A stretch of DNA of 64,000 nucleotides, from positions 66,507,495 through 66,571,494 of the forward strand of contig CP141127.1 in the NCBI GenBank assembly GCA_035236585.1, read 5' to 3'. This document shows positions 37,297 through 49,067 of this stretch, piece after piece (position 1 is the first letter of the stretch; every line of letters starts with the position of its first letter). The translations under genes and the position numbers were made by a program. The notes below the pieces were generated by a model. That model searched no databases. It was given only the letters and a program-made list of their open reading frames with translations, and had not been told where the DNA came from. The DNA is from Warburgia ugandensis. Lineage: Eukaryota; Streptophyta; Magnoliopsida; Canellales; Canellaceae.

Positions 37297-38208
37297 TTAT
37301 GACTTTGAATGCAATACTAGCATGAGCAGACTTTATGCATTGTATGCATGTTTTGTAACCGATTTCATAAATTGCATGATTTACAACAAAGACGTGTCAT
37401 AGGCCCCGTGGAGGCTATGACAGAGTGTTCTTAGGTACCCGGGGACCACACGACGAGGAGGTTGTGGGCATAGTTGGACCCTATGGTTTATGGACTTATT
37501 TGCATTGCATATGGCATGATATGAGGTTGGTCGACCATACCATGCTAGATATCCATGAGTTGGATTCAATGAAGCATCTTATGCATATCATAATGTTATG
37601 ATATATATATGTATGTATATGATACTTTCGATTTTGGATTATGTGATCCTTAAATCGTTAGTATTTGAGTTTGACAATGGATTTTTATATCGATATTGAA
37701 CTTGAGTATTCAGACATGCACATGTTTTCAAAAAGAGCATATGATTTTAAGACATCTCATGCATTATAAAACTAGTAGTGATAGGCTCCTACTGAGTATA
37801 GTATATACCCACCCTATCCTTAATATTTTTCAGGATAGTTCCACTCACAAATAGGCGACGCCTCAGGAGATATTAGTGCTACGAGCAAGTGAATTAAAAA
37901 GGAGATAGTTATATATGTAAGTAAACTCTCAACCCTTTGGACATGTAGTTGTATTTAATTATAGTTGGGCTGTGTGCTGTGACTAGAAAGACCTGGGGAA
38001 AAACATTTATGGTTTCTAATGTTTTTCAAAAATTTCTTTGGTTGTTGTGAAAGCAAATGACACTCGGGGTTTTCAAAATGAGTTTAAAACTAAAGATTTT
38101 CTGCTGCATTGCATGGTTTTTATAAAATGGTTTTCAAATAGGGATGCATCCTGCCTTAGGAATTAGATATTGCATTTAAAAATGCATGAGAAAACCCGGG
38201 TCGTCTCA

Positions 38209-38213
38209 TTAGT
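38209..38213. repeat. Target-site duplication TTAGT, right copy
   Basis: Identical to 35485-35489; follows the terminal CA of solo LTR L2. Confidence 0.93.
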
Positions 38214-38897
38214 AGCCCATTTATAGAGTTGATAGTCATAGTTAACCTAGATTTAGATTCTAGGCATGACTAAGTGTTCACCTCACTATAATTAGTTTCA
38301 TAGGAAGGTAATTACTAAGATGCTAATAACATAGTTACCTCCATTGGCCAAGTTCAAAGGATTACATCAACTAAGGCATAAGGAGACTAAGGTATAAACA
38401 GCTATGGCATAAAAGATTAAGCCATAGGAGATTAGGGAAAAAGACTAATTCATTGAAAACTAAGGCTTAAATTACTGAGACATAAGTTATTAAGTCTTAG
38501 GGGAGTAGTGCTTAAAAGAATAAGTTATAGATGACTATGCTTCATAAGGCTTAGGCGATCAAGTCATGGGTGATTAATGCTTAGGTGATTAAAGCATAAG
38601 TGTCTTAAGTTAAATGAGGTTATGTCATGGAAAACAAAGGTATGAGATACTAAATCATTGGAGATCAAGCCATAGAAGCCTAAGTCTTAGGTGACTAAAA
38701 TTATAAGTGAGTGAGTTAAAGGAGATTAAAGCATAAGAATTTTAGCCTAGTAGTCTAAGCATTTTCAAGTTCCCAAACAAGTATAGTTAAGCTTCCCAAA
38801 TTTTTCAACACAAGTAAGATTTACCATATTGTTCAGCACAAGGTGTAGCTTAAGTGAATGCATTTTCTAGCCTAAGGCAGCTTAAAATGTTCACATT
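38214..38897 (-). mobile_element. E3 gypsy 3' LTR, segment 3, with a degenerate short-unit repeat
   Basis: Continues the E3 LTR to the next insertion. From about 38370 to 38760 it contains many imperfect units built from AAGGCATAAG, GATTAAG and similar words, such as ATTAAGCCATAGGAGATTA, repeating every 15-30 bases. The units are too diverged for a fixed period. No gene is visible. Confidence 0.55.
38893..38897. repeat. Target-site duplication ACATT, left copy
   Basis: Precedes TGATAAGCGC, the start of the Athila/Tat-like solo LTR. The identical right copy is at 43278-43282. Confidence 0.85.
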
Positions 38898-39810
38898 TGA
38901 TAAGCGCTCAAATATAAAAAGTACTCAATTGGTAGGCCATGTATTATAAATTATAGAGTTATTTCTAGGGTTTTTACCAAAATTTGTAACATTGTTGATG
39001 TTTTCCGTAAGTGCACGGGCTATTGTAGTATAGTCATGCAAATACGGGTCGAACCCACAGGGACTCTCTTTAAGTGGAGTTTTTAATAAAATTTAATTAT
39101 TTAAAACTTAAAGAAAATAACAAAACTAACCTAACTATTCAGATTTATTCAAATGATGCACTTTACATAACTTTCAATTCCAGAAAACATAAAATAAAAC
39201 TAATCAAACATCCCTGAATCACACTGTCCGTGGATAGAATTGTCCTCGGATAACACTGTCAAAAGATGGATAAAATAAAGCTTAAATGGAACAGGGACAC
39301 ATATGTAAAAAAAAAGGGGACGCAGATGTAATTAAACAGGGGATGCAGATGTAATTAACTAAAAAGTCTAGAAATGTAATTGCATTTAAATATGAAGGGC
39401 AAAACTGGAATTCTGGAAAAAAATATGGTTTTTAACAAAAACCAGGAAAAACCCAACGAAGGAGGAGCCGGAGAATGGAGGAGATGGACTTGTGATTCGG
39501 CCGGAGCTTGGGAAGATGTTGTAGATGGGGATTTTGGGAGCTCTAGGTAGTTTGTTAGGTATTGGAAAAAGATGTTGCTGATGTTTTCGATAGGTGTTCT
39601 CCAGTGACTGGCTTAGCTCGATTCTTCTAAGTATCTGATGCCACGGTGATGATGATGGGGTAGCTTGACTGAGGTGCGGACCTGGCTTAATGCTGGATTG
39701 GGCTAGAAAAGGAGGTGTGATCCAGCCTAGTTGCGGAGGACGGTGCGAAGCAGACGCCTAGTTTGGCCTGCCGGCCTAGGTAGATGGGGAGAAAATGAGA
39801 GGGAGAGGAA

Positions 39811-39960
<150 letters not shown>

Positions 39961-40396
39961 GGTTATGTAAGAATGGGAAGAATGGGGATAGGAGAAGACG
40001 TGAGAGAGAATGAGAAAGAACGATATGGGAAAGGGAATGAGAAAAAGAGAACTAGGTGCTGGTATTGGAAGAGATGGGGTAGTGGCGTTGTGAGGTGGTG
40101 TGTGGAGAAGGACAGAGTTGAGAGGGTGAGCAGAACCAATCTGGGCTTAACCTTGATCATTGAAGAGTAAAACAGAGGGGGGATTGGTTGTTGGTGTAGA
40201 GGATAGGGAGGTAAGGTGGTGAGTAACCAAAAGAAGAGAGGGATGAGAACGTAGGAAAGGTGATGCTTGAAAGGAAAATAAAAGAAAAAATAAAATAAAG
40301 AGGCAAGTGGTAAGAATGAGAAAGTGGAACAAAGTGAAAAAATTACAAGGAAAGCTAAGACAACTAAAAAAACTCTCTCCCTCCATACGACTCCCC

Positions 40397-40404
40397 CCTT
40401 TATA
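40397..40404 (-). promoter_or_regulatory. TATA box of the nested subfamily B LTR
   Basis: The minus strand reads TATAAAGG followed by a G run. The sister LTR has a comparable minus-strand CTATAAGAAGGGG near 33898-33908. Confidence 0.5.
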
Positions 40405-41767
40405 ATTTTTTTCTTCCTTATTTTTCTCCAACAAACTCCTCTTATACCCATCTAGGACTCTTCTTCTTTCTCTATTTCAATTAGGACTCTTCCTCCTCTA
40501 TTTCAATTAGGACTCTTCCTCTTCTAATTCAATTAGGATTCTTCCTCTTGATCTCTACTTGATCTATATCGTTGATATTAGATTTGATCCATCCACCCTC
40601 CTTTAGTTGATCTGCAAAATAAAAGACTAAATTAGAATCATCAAAACTGTACATTAATCCTCTAATAAGCTCTAATGATCATCTAATCGTTGATTTTGAG
40701 AAAAATAAGGTTTGGATGGTTAATCAAGCTAAATTTTGCAATTTGGATGGTTAGATGATCTAAGTGAATGCTAAACTAGGGGTCTTTTAGCCAAAAACGA
40801 ACACTTAACATCCATTTCTAACCTAATAATTTAGAAGTTTGCTATTTTACAAGTTTAGAAGCTAATCTAGAGTAAGTATGCGAATTGCCATAATTTTCTT
40901 GGATTTAATTAGGTTTCTTCATCTAGTGTCGGTGTTGAGAAGTTAATCCAATGGCCTATATTATGCTTCTTAGTATTGGTTGAGTAACAGTCCTAAAATT
41001 TATCCACTGCAACCAAGGAAGAAACCAAAGGCGACTAAAATGGTCCATGCAAAAAGCCATATATTTTCATCAACTCTGCATGAGAATTGAAGCCATACAT
41101 GAGGTTTCCTAATCTAACTAGGAAACCTAAGGAAGCCAAGTCATTCAAAGCATTGAAACCAAAGGGCATAGCCATTGAAGCCATCAAGGAATGAGCTATA
41201 AAGCCACATGGAACTATATCTCATGGAATTATAATATTGGAGGACCATTTCAAGCAATTTTCCTACTTTGTAAAAGGTAAGATGATCATGTAGAGGACCA
41301 ATCAAGAAAGAAATCCCACTTTCCACTTTCCATCCTTTCCACCCACCTAACTAGGGTTTCCATTTTTTTGAATTAAGCAGGGAGCCACCTTCCTAAAAGG
41401 TGACACCTCCCCCCTTGTTTAGTTGGCATTTCTAGTGGTTTCCTAATTAGGAAACCCCTAGATCTATGTCCATTCAAAGCACATAAAAAACCTAGATTTT
41501 TATCCATATTTCCTTGATATTTTTCTTCTATTTTCTCCCTCTTTTCCATCAGCTACTCATCATCCAATTAGAAGGGAAGCAGTTCCACTCACATTCCAAA
41601 GAAAAAGATGCCTCCCCCCGCCTAACCATGGGAGCCACCATAACATCATGCGCAATGACATCATATCTCTACCTAATTCTCTACCTAAAATTGCTTATTG
41701 AATTCCTAGATCTAGATCCAGTTTCCACTCCTCAATTAAGTGCTCACCAAAGTGGAAACCCAACCAT

Positions 41768-41777
41768 CTATAAGTAG
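41768..41777 (+). promoter_or_regulatory. TATA box of the Athila/Tat-like solo LTR
   Basis: CTATAAGTAG followed by CCATGG matches in position the CTATATATAGCCCCATAG of the complete element (47434) and CTATATATAGCTCCATAG (59493). Confidence 0.55.
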
Positions 41778-43277
41778 CCATGGAATTTCATCTTTACCTA
41801 AGTAGAGGTTGGTGACTAACCTTGAAATATAGCACTCTTCCTTTGGTGATCTTTGGAGCTGGATTTGGCTTTATTTTGGGTTATTATTTCTTTGGATTTC
41901 TTAGTTATTTATCTTGTTATTTACAGCTCAATTCCAAGTTAGCAGTTTTTTTTTCATTGCTTTGATTTCATAATGTTTTTCTGGTGTTTTAGTTCCCAAA
42001 ATCCACACATCTTCCACTTTTTCATTGCTTCATCTTCTTAGTTTCTCTTATTCATTCCCTCAATATTCAAGTTAGTTCTTTTATGGTAATGGCATCCAAG
42101 ACAAGAAACAACTTACATCCTTGCTTTCTATCTTAAGAATTTCATGTTTTCCTCCCATGATAGCACTTAGTTTTAGGCATCTTTTTCCATAGTTAGATCA
42201 TCCATTGATCCATCTTTCTCTTGAATTTGTTTCTGGGTTTTCTTTGTATGTTATCTCACTTTAGATTGTAAGCATTATATTGTATTTTTTCTGTTGTTTA
42301 GATTAAGTTTTAGTGCTCAATTTCGTGTGCAATTTCCATATTATATACATGTTTTATGCACACAATTTTTGGTTTAATTTGTTATTGATTCAATAAAAAT
42401 CTTTGAGGATTTTTGTTCTTGGTCATTTCTTATATCAAATTATTTAGATCTAGATTATTATCTTGTAAGGAAATTGTTGTTTTAGTTTCTTTATATTCTT
42501 GATTTTATTGGAAGTCCTTAAATGCTTAAAATTTAGAAATTTCTCCCTTCAATCTTTATGCTTTGTTTGCAGCCATCAAACATCTTATTTGCTTGAATCC
42601 TTAAGAACTCATTTAGAATTTTGGGCTTTTTATTAAGTGAATAGCTTAGATTGCATGCTAGTTTACTTTTGAATCATCAAATCTGGCCATCTTTGAAGCC
42701 TTTAACCATATGCGCCATCCACGGAACATGCACATGGAACTTGGGTTAATTTCCTTTGATTCTTGATTACTTTACTTACTTAATTATGTTATGGAACTTT
42801 TTATTTAGTTGTTCGCATCTTAGTTTAGGTTTAAAAATTTTCGTTTTTATTTTTATAAGGTTCCATTTTTATAAAGTTTCTAATTCTATTTTAGGATAGT
42901 GTTAATTTAGGAAAGTCTCATTTTTAACAAGTTTTCTTAGTTTATGTTTATTAGATTCATTCATGCTAGTATTTCATTAGTTTCCTTTAATTGAATGCAT
43001 GTTAGTTAAGTTAGTTTCTAATTCCATTGCTTACCTTTAATTTTAGAAAGTTTCTTTTAGTTGTAGTTTCTAATTCAAATGCATGTTTCCAACTTCACAT
43101 TCTTGACTTTCCTAGTTTGTATTCAAATCTAATCAATCTTTCTCTTTGGATGAAGTTAAGAAATTTAAATAAGATCTATCCAAAATACAAATTTGTGAGA
43201 TTCCTCATGGGATTGACACCTTTCATGTGCAATACTACTTTGTTTCCTATGCTTGCAAATAATATAATGCTACGCCA

Positions 43278-43282
43278 ACATT
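43278..43282. repeat. Target-site duplication ACATT, right copy
   Basis: Identical to 38893-38897; sets the right edge of the Athila/Tat-like solo LTR at GCTACGCCA. Confidence 0.85.
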
Positions 43283-45888
43283 AATAGCATGTGTGTAGTT
43301 TCTAGTATTTTCAAAATCCAGCTAAGAGGGACTTTAGTATTCCTAAATTCTAGATTCATGTGTAAATCTATACATTCTTGAATTCTAGTTATAGGTTTCT
43401 GCATTCCTGAGTTCCAGCTATTGGTGCTATCCATAGTGCTGCTAGAAAAGCACCAAGAACATTTCAAGCTGGCTAATTCTAAAGCAACAAGCTTACACCA
43501 TGATTTTCCCAGCATTGGAGAGCTTACAACCTACCATTTTATTGGATTCTATCAAGTGTTTAGATACATTTTGAAGAGGAAAATGAGGCACCATTTTTCT
43601 ACATAACTCAAGTAGGAAAATGGTGCTCACTGTTTTTGCTTATATCCTCTGATCCATCTGCCATACTTGAAATTAAGTTTATGTAAATTCAAGGTTTTTG
43701 TTAGGTATTCAATATGCACCCATCTAGCAAGTTTGAGGAGGCGTAGTGGGGGCTAGAACTGGTACTAGTTTCTACATGCATTATGTAGAAAACAATCTTG
43801 CTTTCTCCCTACTAGAGCTTCTTGAAATTAGTGAGTTTACAAAGCCAATTCATGGGATGTTTTAGCTCAGATTCATAGTATAGTATGTTAACATAAAGAT
43901 CCAAGTGGTAGTTTAACAAATTGGATTCTTAGGTTTAAGTTTTAAGGTTGGGATCTGGCTGCACTGTGCCTACAATGTGCTCAGGAAAGCAGGGTGCAAC
44001 TAGTCTCTATTTTAAGTTCACCAAGCATTTAATGATAGATCACCAAAACTCCTATTTTAATGTGTCACTTAAAAGTTTATTCATTGTAAGTGGAAACCCT
44101 AAAATGATTCATTGTAAATGGAAAGCCTAAAATGATTTATCTCAAACTAGAGGATCACAAGGGTGTTTCAATCTACAACTCATCCCCTATTCCTCATGCA
44201 TACATGACAAAAACAAATCATGATTCTAATAGATGTAATTCATGTAAGCTCAAGTAAATTTAGGAAATTTTTAGTCATGCAATGAAGCTTTTAATCATCA
44301 TCAATTGACATTTAGAAAACAAAATCATGCCATCACAAGAGGATATTTTAATAGAAATGTTCATACTCATGTTTCTGCTACTAATAAAAATGAAGTTCAT
44401 GCAAAAAATATAGAAATTAGGCTTTTCTTTGCCTAGCTAAACCAAACTACATATTAGGAATCCTTCCTAGAAAGATCCCCTTCCTACTTTCAAGCTTGTA
44501 TGGCTGGAATTTCAGTTGGGTTGCTCTCCTATGCTGCTGGAGATTTTCAGGAAATGTTCGAGATGTAATTCATGTAATCTTAGGTAAATTCAAGAAATTT
44601 TCAGTCATGCATTGAAGCTATTAATCACCATCATGTAGCAAGAAATCAATTGACATTCAAAAAACAAAATCATGCCATCACAGGAGGAGATTTTCATAAA
44701 AATGTTCATGCCCATGTTTCTGCTACCAACATAAATGAAGTTCATGCAAAAACTATAGAAATTGGGTTTTTCTTTGCCTAGCTAAACCAAACTACATATT
44801 AGTAATCCTTCCTAGAAAGAGCCACTTAATGGTTTCAAGCCGGCTGGAATTGCACCTGGGGTTCTCTCCTATGTTGCTGGTTCCCTGCTCCCTAAGTGGA
44901 GTTCTTGTTGAAGCAAAAATCTCACTCTAGCTTGCCCCAACACTCCTCCAGCAACCTTTTCTCTTCTCCTCTAGATTTTTTAGTTAGCTTTCACTCACAA
45001 ATCTTTCCCCAACTCATCTTCCTCAATGCTCTAGAAAAGTTGCAATGACATTCCTATGTGGTGTTTTTCTTAGTTGGGATCTTCCAAGGTTCTAGCTCAT
45101 TCCACCTTCCAAGCTTCCACCTTTCTCCTTTAATTTTTTTTTTTTCCAAGCTCCACCTTCACAATCACCATCCACCTCACCAATCCTGGTTGTCTTCTTC
45201 CTCCCCCACTTATGTAACTCTTTATCTCTTCTTTGTAATGGTAGGAAAATCCCAGCCTAACTTTTATTCCCATTATATACTTAGGTTTGCATGTGGATGA
45301 AAAGACACATTTGGCTAGGTAGAGTCAGCCAGCTACCATGGGGAGACTTTCCCATGTGGCTAGTTGGACCTCTCCCATCTAGCCATCAATTCTGATGTTC
45401 CCCAGCTTCTGAGTCACAATAAAAACCTCCAGTTAACCTAAAATGTTATAATTATACCTTGATTAGGGTAAATTTTACAATTCTACTTAGCTAGTAATAA
45501 AATGAACTTTTCATTTCTAACTTATTTCTTCAAACTTCTCCATAGGCTTTGGATGGGATTTGGCTAAACTTCCCTTTCCTTATTAACCTAATAATTTCTC
45601 ACTCTAATGCTATTTTAATTATAATTATCTTTCAAAAATATTACTTAAATTACTTAATGTTATCTTTAACCTCTCCTTCATCCAAAAAAATTATTTCAAA
45701 TTTTTTGGTTCACTCTAACAATCATTCTGTGGTTGTTACCCTAACACAATTCCTCGATGCACTCATACAATTTCTCCATTAATAGTTAAGACATAGATGT
45801 AATACTTGACAAAATAAATGAAAAAATTTACCCTTTTTTGTAAATGCATTGATTTATTAATTAAAATTGCATGCTTACATATATTACA
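43283..45888 (-). mobile_element. E3 gypsy 3' LTR, segment 4 (5' part)
   Basis: Runs to ATATTACA, the reverse of the LTR start TGTAATAT, next to a purine tract. It includes a tandem duplication of about 340 bp at 44231-44880. With the four segments joined the E3 LTR is about 4.8 kb, longer than the 3.5 kb of the E1/E2 type. Short frames near 45058-45300 and elsewhere resemble no protein. Confidence 0.65.
44231..44880. repeat. Tandem duplication, unit about 340 bp
   Basis: The first unit starts at 44231 (AGATGTAATTCATGTAAG) and the second at 44571 (AGATGTAATTCATGTAAT). Both continue through ATCATGCCATCACA, GTTTCTGCTAC, AAACCAAACTACATATTAG and CTCTCCTATG. They differ by substitutions and small indels. 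It lies in the E3 3' LTR. Confidence 0.92.
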
Positions 45889-45903
45889 CTCTTCCCCCTT
45901 ATA
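45889..45903 (-). other. Polypurine tract of E3
   Basis: The minus strand reads TATAAGGGGGAAGAG directly before TGTAATATA. This is the clearest of the three polypurine tracts here. Confidence 0.75.
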
Positions 45904-46290
45904 AAAAATTTCATCCCCAAAATTGCGTAAATGTGGATTAAACAAGTCAGAACAACTCCAAGAACTACCACATATCCTCCTCAACCTCCCATGTGGCCTC
46001 CTCATACGAGTGATGCTGCCACAAGACCTTAAAGAGGGGAATTGTATTGGTCCTCAATATCTTTCGCTTGCTGTTGAGTGTCTATACTAGCCTCTCCTAA
46101 AGGTCAAATCTATTTGTAAGTCAATCGGTACCTGATCCAAGATATGAGTAGGGTATGCGACATATTTTCTAAATATGGAAACATGGAATACGTCATGCAC
46201 ATCCACTAGTGAGGGAGGAAGCTCCAACCTATTAGTGCCTATGCCATTCCTCTTGAGTATCTTGAATGATTCTGCGTAACTAGGGCTCGT
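45904..46290 (-). pseudogene. E3 gypsy pol C-terminus (chromodomain-like tail)
   Basis: This is the C-terminal part of E3 pol, separated from the rest by the 14.9-kb insertion at 46296-61153. Near 46270-46120 readings give the HDVFHVSxxRKYV motif that follows the GPY/F integrase module. Near 46040-45970 a reading gives KVLWQHHSYEEATWEVEEDM, the end of a chromodomain-type tail of Del/Tekay-like chromoviruses. At least two frames are needed to cover it, and stops occur. The integrase C-terminal module reads across the insertion once the insertion and one CTTAC copy are taken away, which proves both parts are one element. Confidence 0.85.
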
Positions 46291-46295
46291 CTTAC
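46291..46295. repeat. Target-site duplication CTTAC, left copy
   Basis: Precedes the complete two-LTR element; identical copy at 61154-61158. Confidence 0.9.
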
Positions 46296-49043
46296 TAATA
46301 AGTTTCTAATTTTGCATAAAAACCATCCAATTAGTTCCCCGTGTGTTACAACTTATAGGAGTAAATTAAAATTTTTTGTCAAAATTTATAACACATGCAT
46401 TTTTGACCTAATAATTCAAAAGTATGATATTTTGTAGGTTCATGAGCTAATTCGGAGTAAATATGTGAATGATCATAATTTTCTAGGAATTAATTAAGGT
46501 TTTTCTTCTTTTGTCATTCATGAGGTTTCCTAGTCTAACTAGGAAACCTATGTAAGCTGAAGCCTAAATGTCATCTATCCAAGGTGGGATGAAGGTTCAA
46601 GACTATCTTAGGGCAAGCTAGAAGGCAGTTGGAGAAGTAAAAGATGACTAGAAATGGACCCATGCATTTCTACCGCCTTTGCATGGGAGCGATGCAAGCC
46701 ACCTAAGTCGTTAAAGCCATGAAAATGGGTGATAAGTCATATGGGCTACTCAAGCTTTGAAGCCAAACAGTGAAGCCACTTAAGCCACCAAGGAATGAGT
46801 CATCAAAGTCAGCCATCAAGCCAAGGAGGAGTGACACATGGAGTCACACAATTGGAGCATCAATTCAAGCAACTTTCCTATGTCAAAAGGATGATTTTTA
46901 AGGGATTTTGTGAGATTAATGTAAAAGGCAAGGTGATCATGCATTATGAGACCCATAAATAGAGAAAAACACATATTCCGAATCCATTTCCTAACCCAAA
47001 TCCACCATCCTACCAAGGTTCCAAGTTTTTAAGTGAAGGAGGGAGTGACCATCCAAAAGGAGGATGTCCCCTTTCCAAAATGTTGATCAAGTGGTTTCCT
47101 AAATAGGAAACCTTAGATCTACTTCAATTCAATTAACTTCAAACCCCTAAATATTTCCACATCTTTACTAAATCTTATTCCTTACCTAATTCATTGAATT
47201 TTTACCATTCAAATTTCATGCAATTAGGAGGGTGGAGAGCCACTTTTCTTCTATGGAAAAGGATCCTTCCCCACTTTCTAATTTAGAAACCAAGCAACTT
47301 ACATTTATTTCTCTCTCTTATGTCATCTTTAATGACATCATTCCAATACCCTTAACCTTCCTCATTCAATACCCTAACCCTAGATCCACTTTCCTCATGT
47401 TTTCACCCCTTCCTAAGTTAACAAACCACTCATCTATATATAGCCCCATAGTCCATACGAATTTTCTAAGTAGAGGTGGGTGAGACACCTTGAAACATAG
47501 CTTCGTTTAGTGTTATTAGCTGTTGGATTTTGGGATTTATTGGATGCTTTTCTTCATTTGGTTTTCTAGTTATTGTCTTGGTTATTTGCTCTTCAATTTA
47601 GGCTAGTGGTTTCCTTGCTTTGGTTTAGTGCTCATTGCTTAGTTTCCATTGTTTTGCTTTGCTTTCTAGTTTTGTACCTTTCTTTCTAAATATCTTCTCC
47701 TTCTTTCGTTACCCCAATTGAACTTATTTTTATTTATTATTCAATCAAGATTCAAGTTATTTATTCTTTGGTAGTATAGCAAAGAGAATAGCAAGCTCAA
47801 ATGCTGAATTTTCCCACTTGAATTCCATGTTTTCTACCCTCTTTTTCCCTTAGTTTTGGGCAGTTTTTTCTTAGTTAGTTCACCCACTTAGCTTTATTTT
47901 CTCTTGAATTCCTTTCTAATTTTTCTTTGAATTTCATCATAATTTAATTTGTGAGCATTATATTGCACTTTTTTTGTAGTTTAGATTAGGTTTTATGGTT
48001 AGGAATTGGACACAATTTCTAGCTTTTGATTCAATAATTTGGAAATGATTCAATAATTTTTTTTTTAAATTCTTGTCATAGAATGTTTATTTCATCAAAG
48101 AACTTGAGATCTTAGTTGTTTCCTTACCTAAAATATATGGTTCAATATCTTTCTAATGCAAGATTTATTGACTATTCTTAAGTACCTAAATCTGGAAATT
48201 GGTTTTAATTTCCTTAACTTTGTGCTTTACTTCAAGCCATCAAAACATCTTATTTTCATAAATCCTTAGGCACCCATTTATATTTTCATGTTTTCCATAC
48301 ATCCCATAGTTAGTTTACTTAGTAACTCACTATAGGTGCATTAAATTTCACCATCTTTAGGGCTCCAAAATCATGTTCACATCCAAAAACCATGCGCATG
48401 CTTCTAAATCCCATTCCTTTTAGATTCTTAATTTACTTAGTTTTTAAATATTGTGCTATAGTAGTTAAATTTGTTGTTTGAGGATTAGAAAGTTTCCTTT
48501 TTAAATTTTAGAAAGTTCTATTCTTTGGTAAGTTTTAGTTTAGGAAATTTCTAAATAAGGAAAGTTTCCTTAAGTTTAATTTCCTCATTTGAATCTTTCT
48601 ACTTCTCTGTAGTTTCTTTATTTGCTTACTTGTTAAAACCTTAATTTAGCATCAGTAAGTTTCCTTTACTTGTAATTCTAGAATAGGAAATTTTAAATTT
48701 TTAGTAAATTTCCTTAAGTTAGTTGTTTATTGTAATTCATGTTAAGTTACTAATGTTTCCTTACTCAAGTTATGTTAATTATGTAAGTTTCCATTTTCAT
48801 TGTTTAGTTTTAATTTGCACAAGTTTCCATTTTAGTTTTATTTTTTAATTCCATGCATGTTTCTAATTTTAGTACTTTAATCTCTTAATTCAATCCAGAC
48901 CCTTCTCTTTTGGCTAAAGCTAAATAATTTGAATAAGATGCAATCCATTGTAAATCTATGAGATTTCTCATGAGAACAACCTCGCTTGCATGAAAATACT
49001 ACAACTGATTCATGCGCTTGCTAGTAATTTTAAAGCTACAACA
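46296..49043 (+). mobile_element. 5' LTR of a complete Athila/Tat-like element (2,748 bp)
   Basis: Begins TAATAAGTTTCTAATTTTGC (expected TG mutated to TA) and ends AGCTACAACA, six bases before a tRNA-Asp-type primer site. It aligns along its length with the 3' LTR at 58299-61153, with many substitutions and small indels, so the element is old. A TATA box lies at 47435. Phrases such as ACTAGGAAACCTA and the AGCCA-rich segment near 46690-46810 recur in the other family members. Confidence 0.92.
47434..47443 (+). promoter_or_regulatory. TATA box of the 5' LTR
   Basis: CTATATATAG lies 1,139 bases into the LTR, followed by CCCCATAGTCCATACGAATTT. The 3' LTR has the same block at 59493. Confidence 0.65.
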
Positions 49044-49049
49044 AGTTTT

Positions 49050-49067
49050 TGGCACCATTGCTAGGGA
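49050..49067 (+). other. Primer binding site (tRNA-Asp type)
   Basis: TGGCACCATTGCTAGGGA matches 14 of 18 positions of TGGCGCCGTTGCCGGGGA, the complement of the plant tRNA-Asp 3' end used by Athila-type elements. All four differences are transitions at former CpG or CCGG positions, as expected of methylated DNA. Confidence 0.88.

Larger units (their letters stand above)
35490..38208 (+). mobile_element. Solo LTR, 2,719 bp, very-long-LTR gypsy family (copy L2)
   Basis: Starts TGTGATGACTCC and ends GGTCGTCTCA, flanked by perfect TTAGT repeats. It is the sister of copy L1 at 3533-6192. The U3 has shared phrases (AAAACGGAGTT, CACAGGGG, CGTTTTGATA), the TATA box lies at 35909, a CpG-rich leader follows at about 36100-36420, and the last 1.4 kb is largely colinear with L1. 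The main difference is a private segment at about 37125-37390 holding two short tandem repeats. It has no internal region. Short open frames in it resemble no protein. Confidence 0.94.

Noticed and set aside
39963-40451. 162-codon minus-strand frame rich in Phe, Leu and Ser, at first sight a membrane protein
   Set aside because: It lies in the U3/R part of a minus-strand solo LTR; the composition comes from a pyrimidine-rich strand and the sister LTR has no equivalent frame.
44231-44880. CRISPR-like or satellite array
   Set aside because: Only two units of about 340 bp occur, with no short repeats, no spacers and eukaryotic retrotransposon context.
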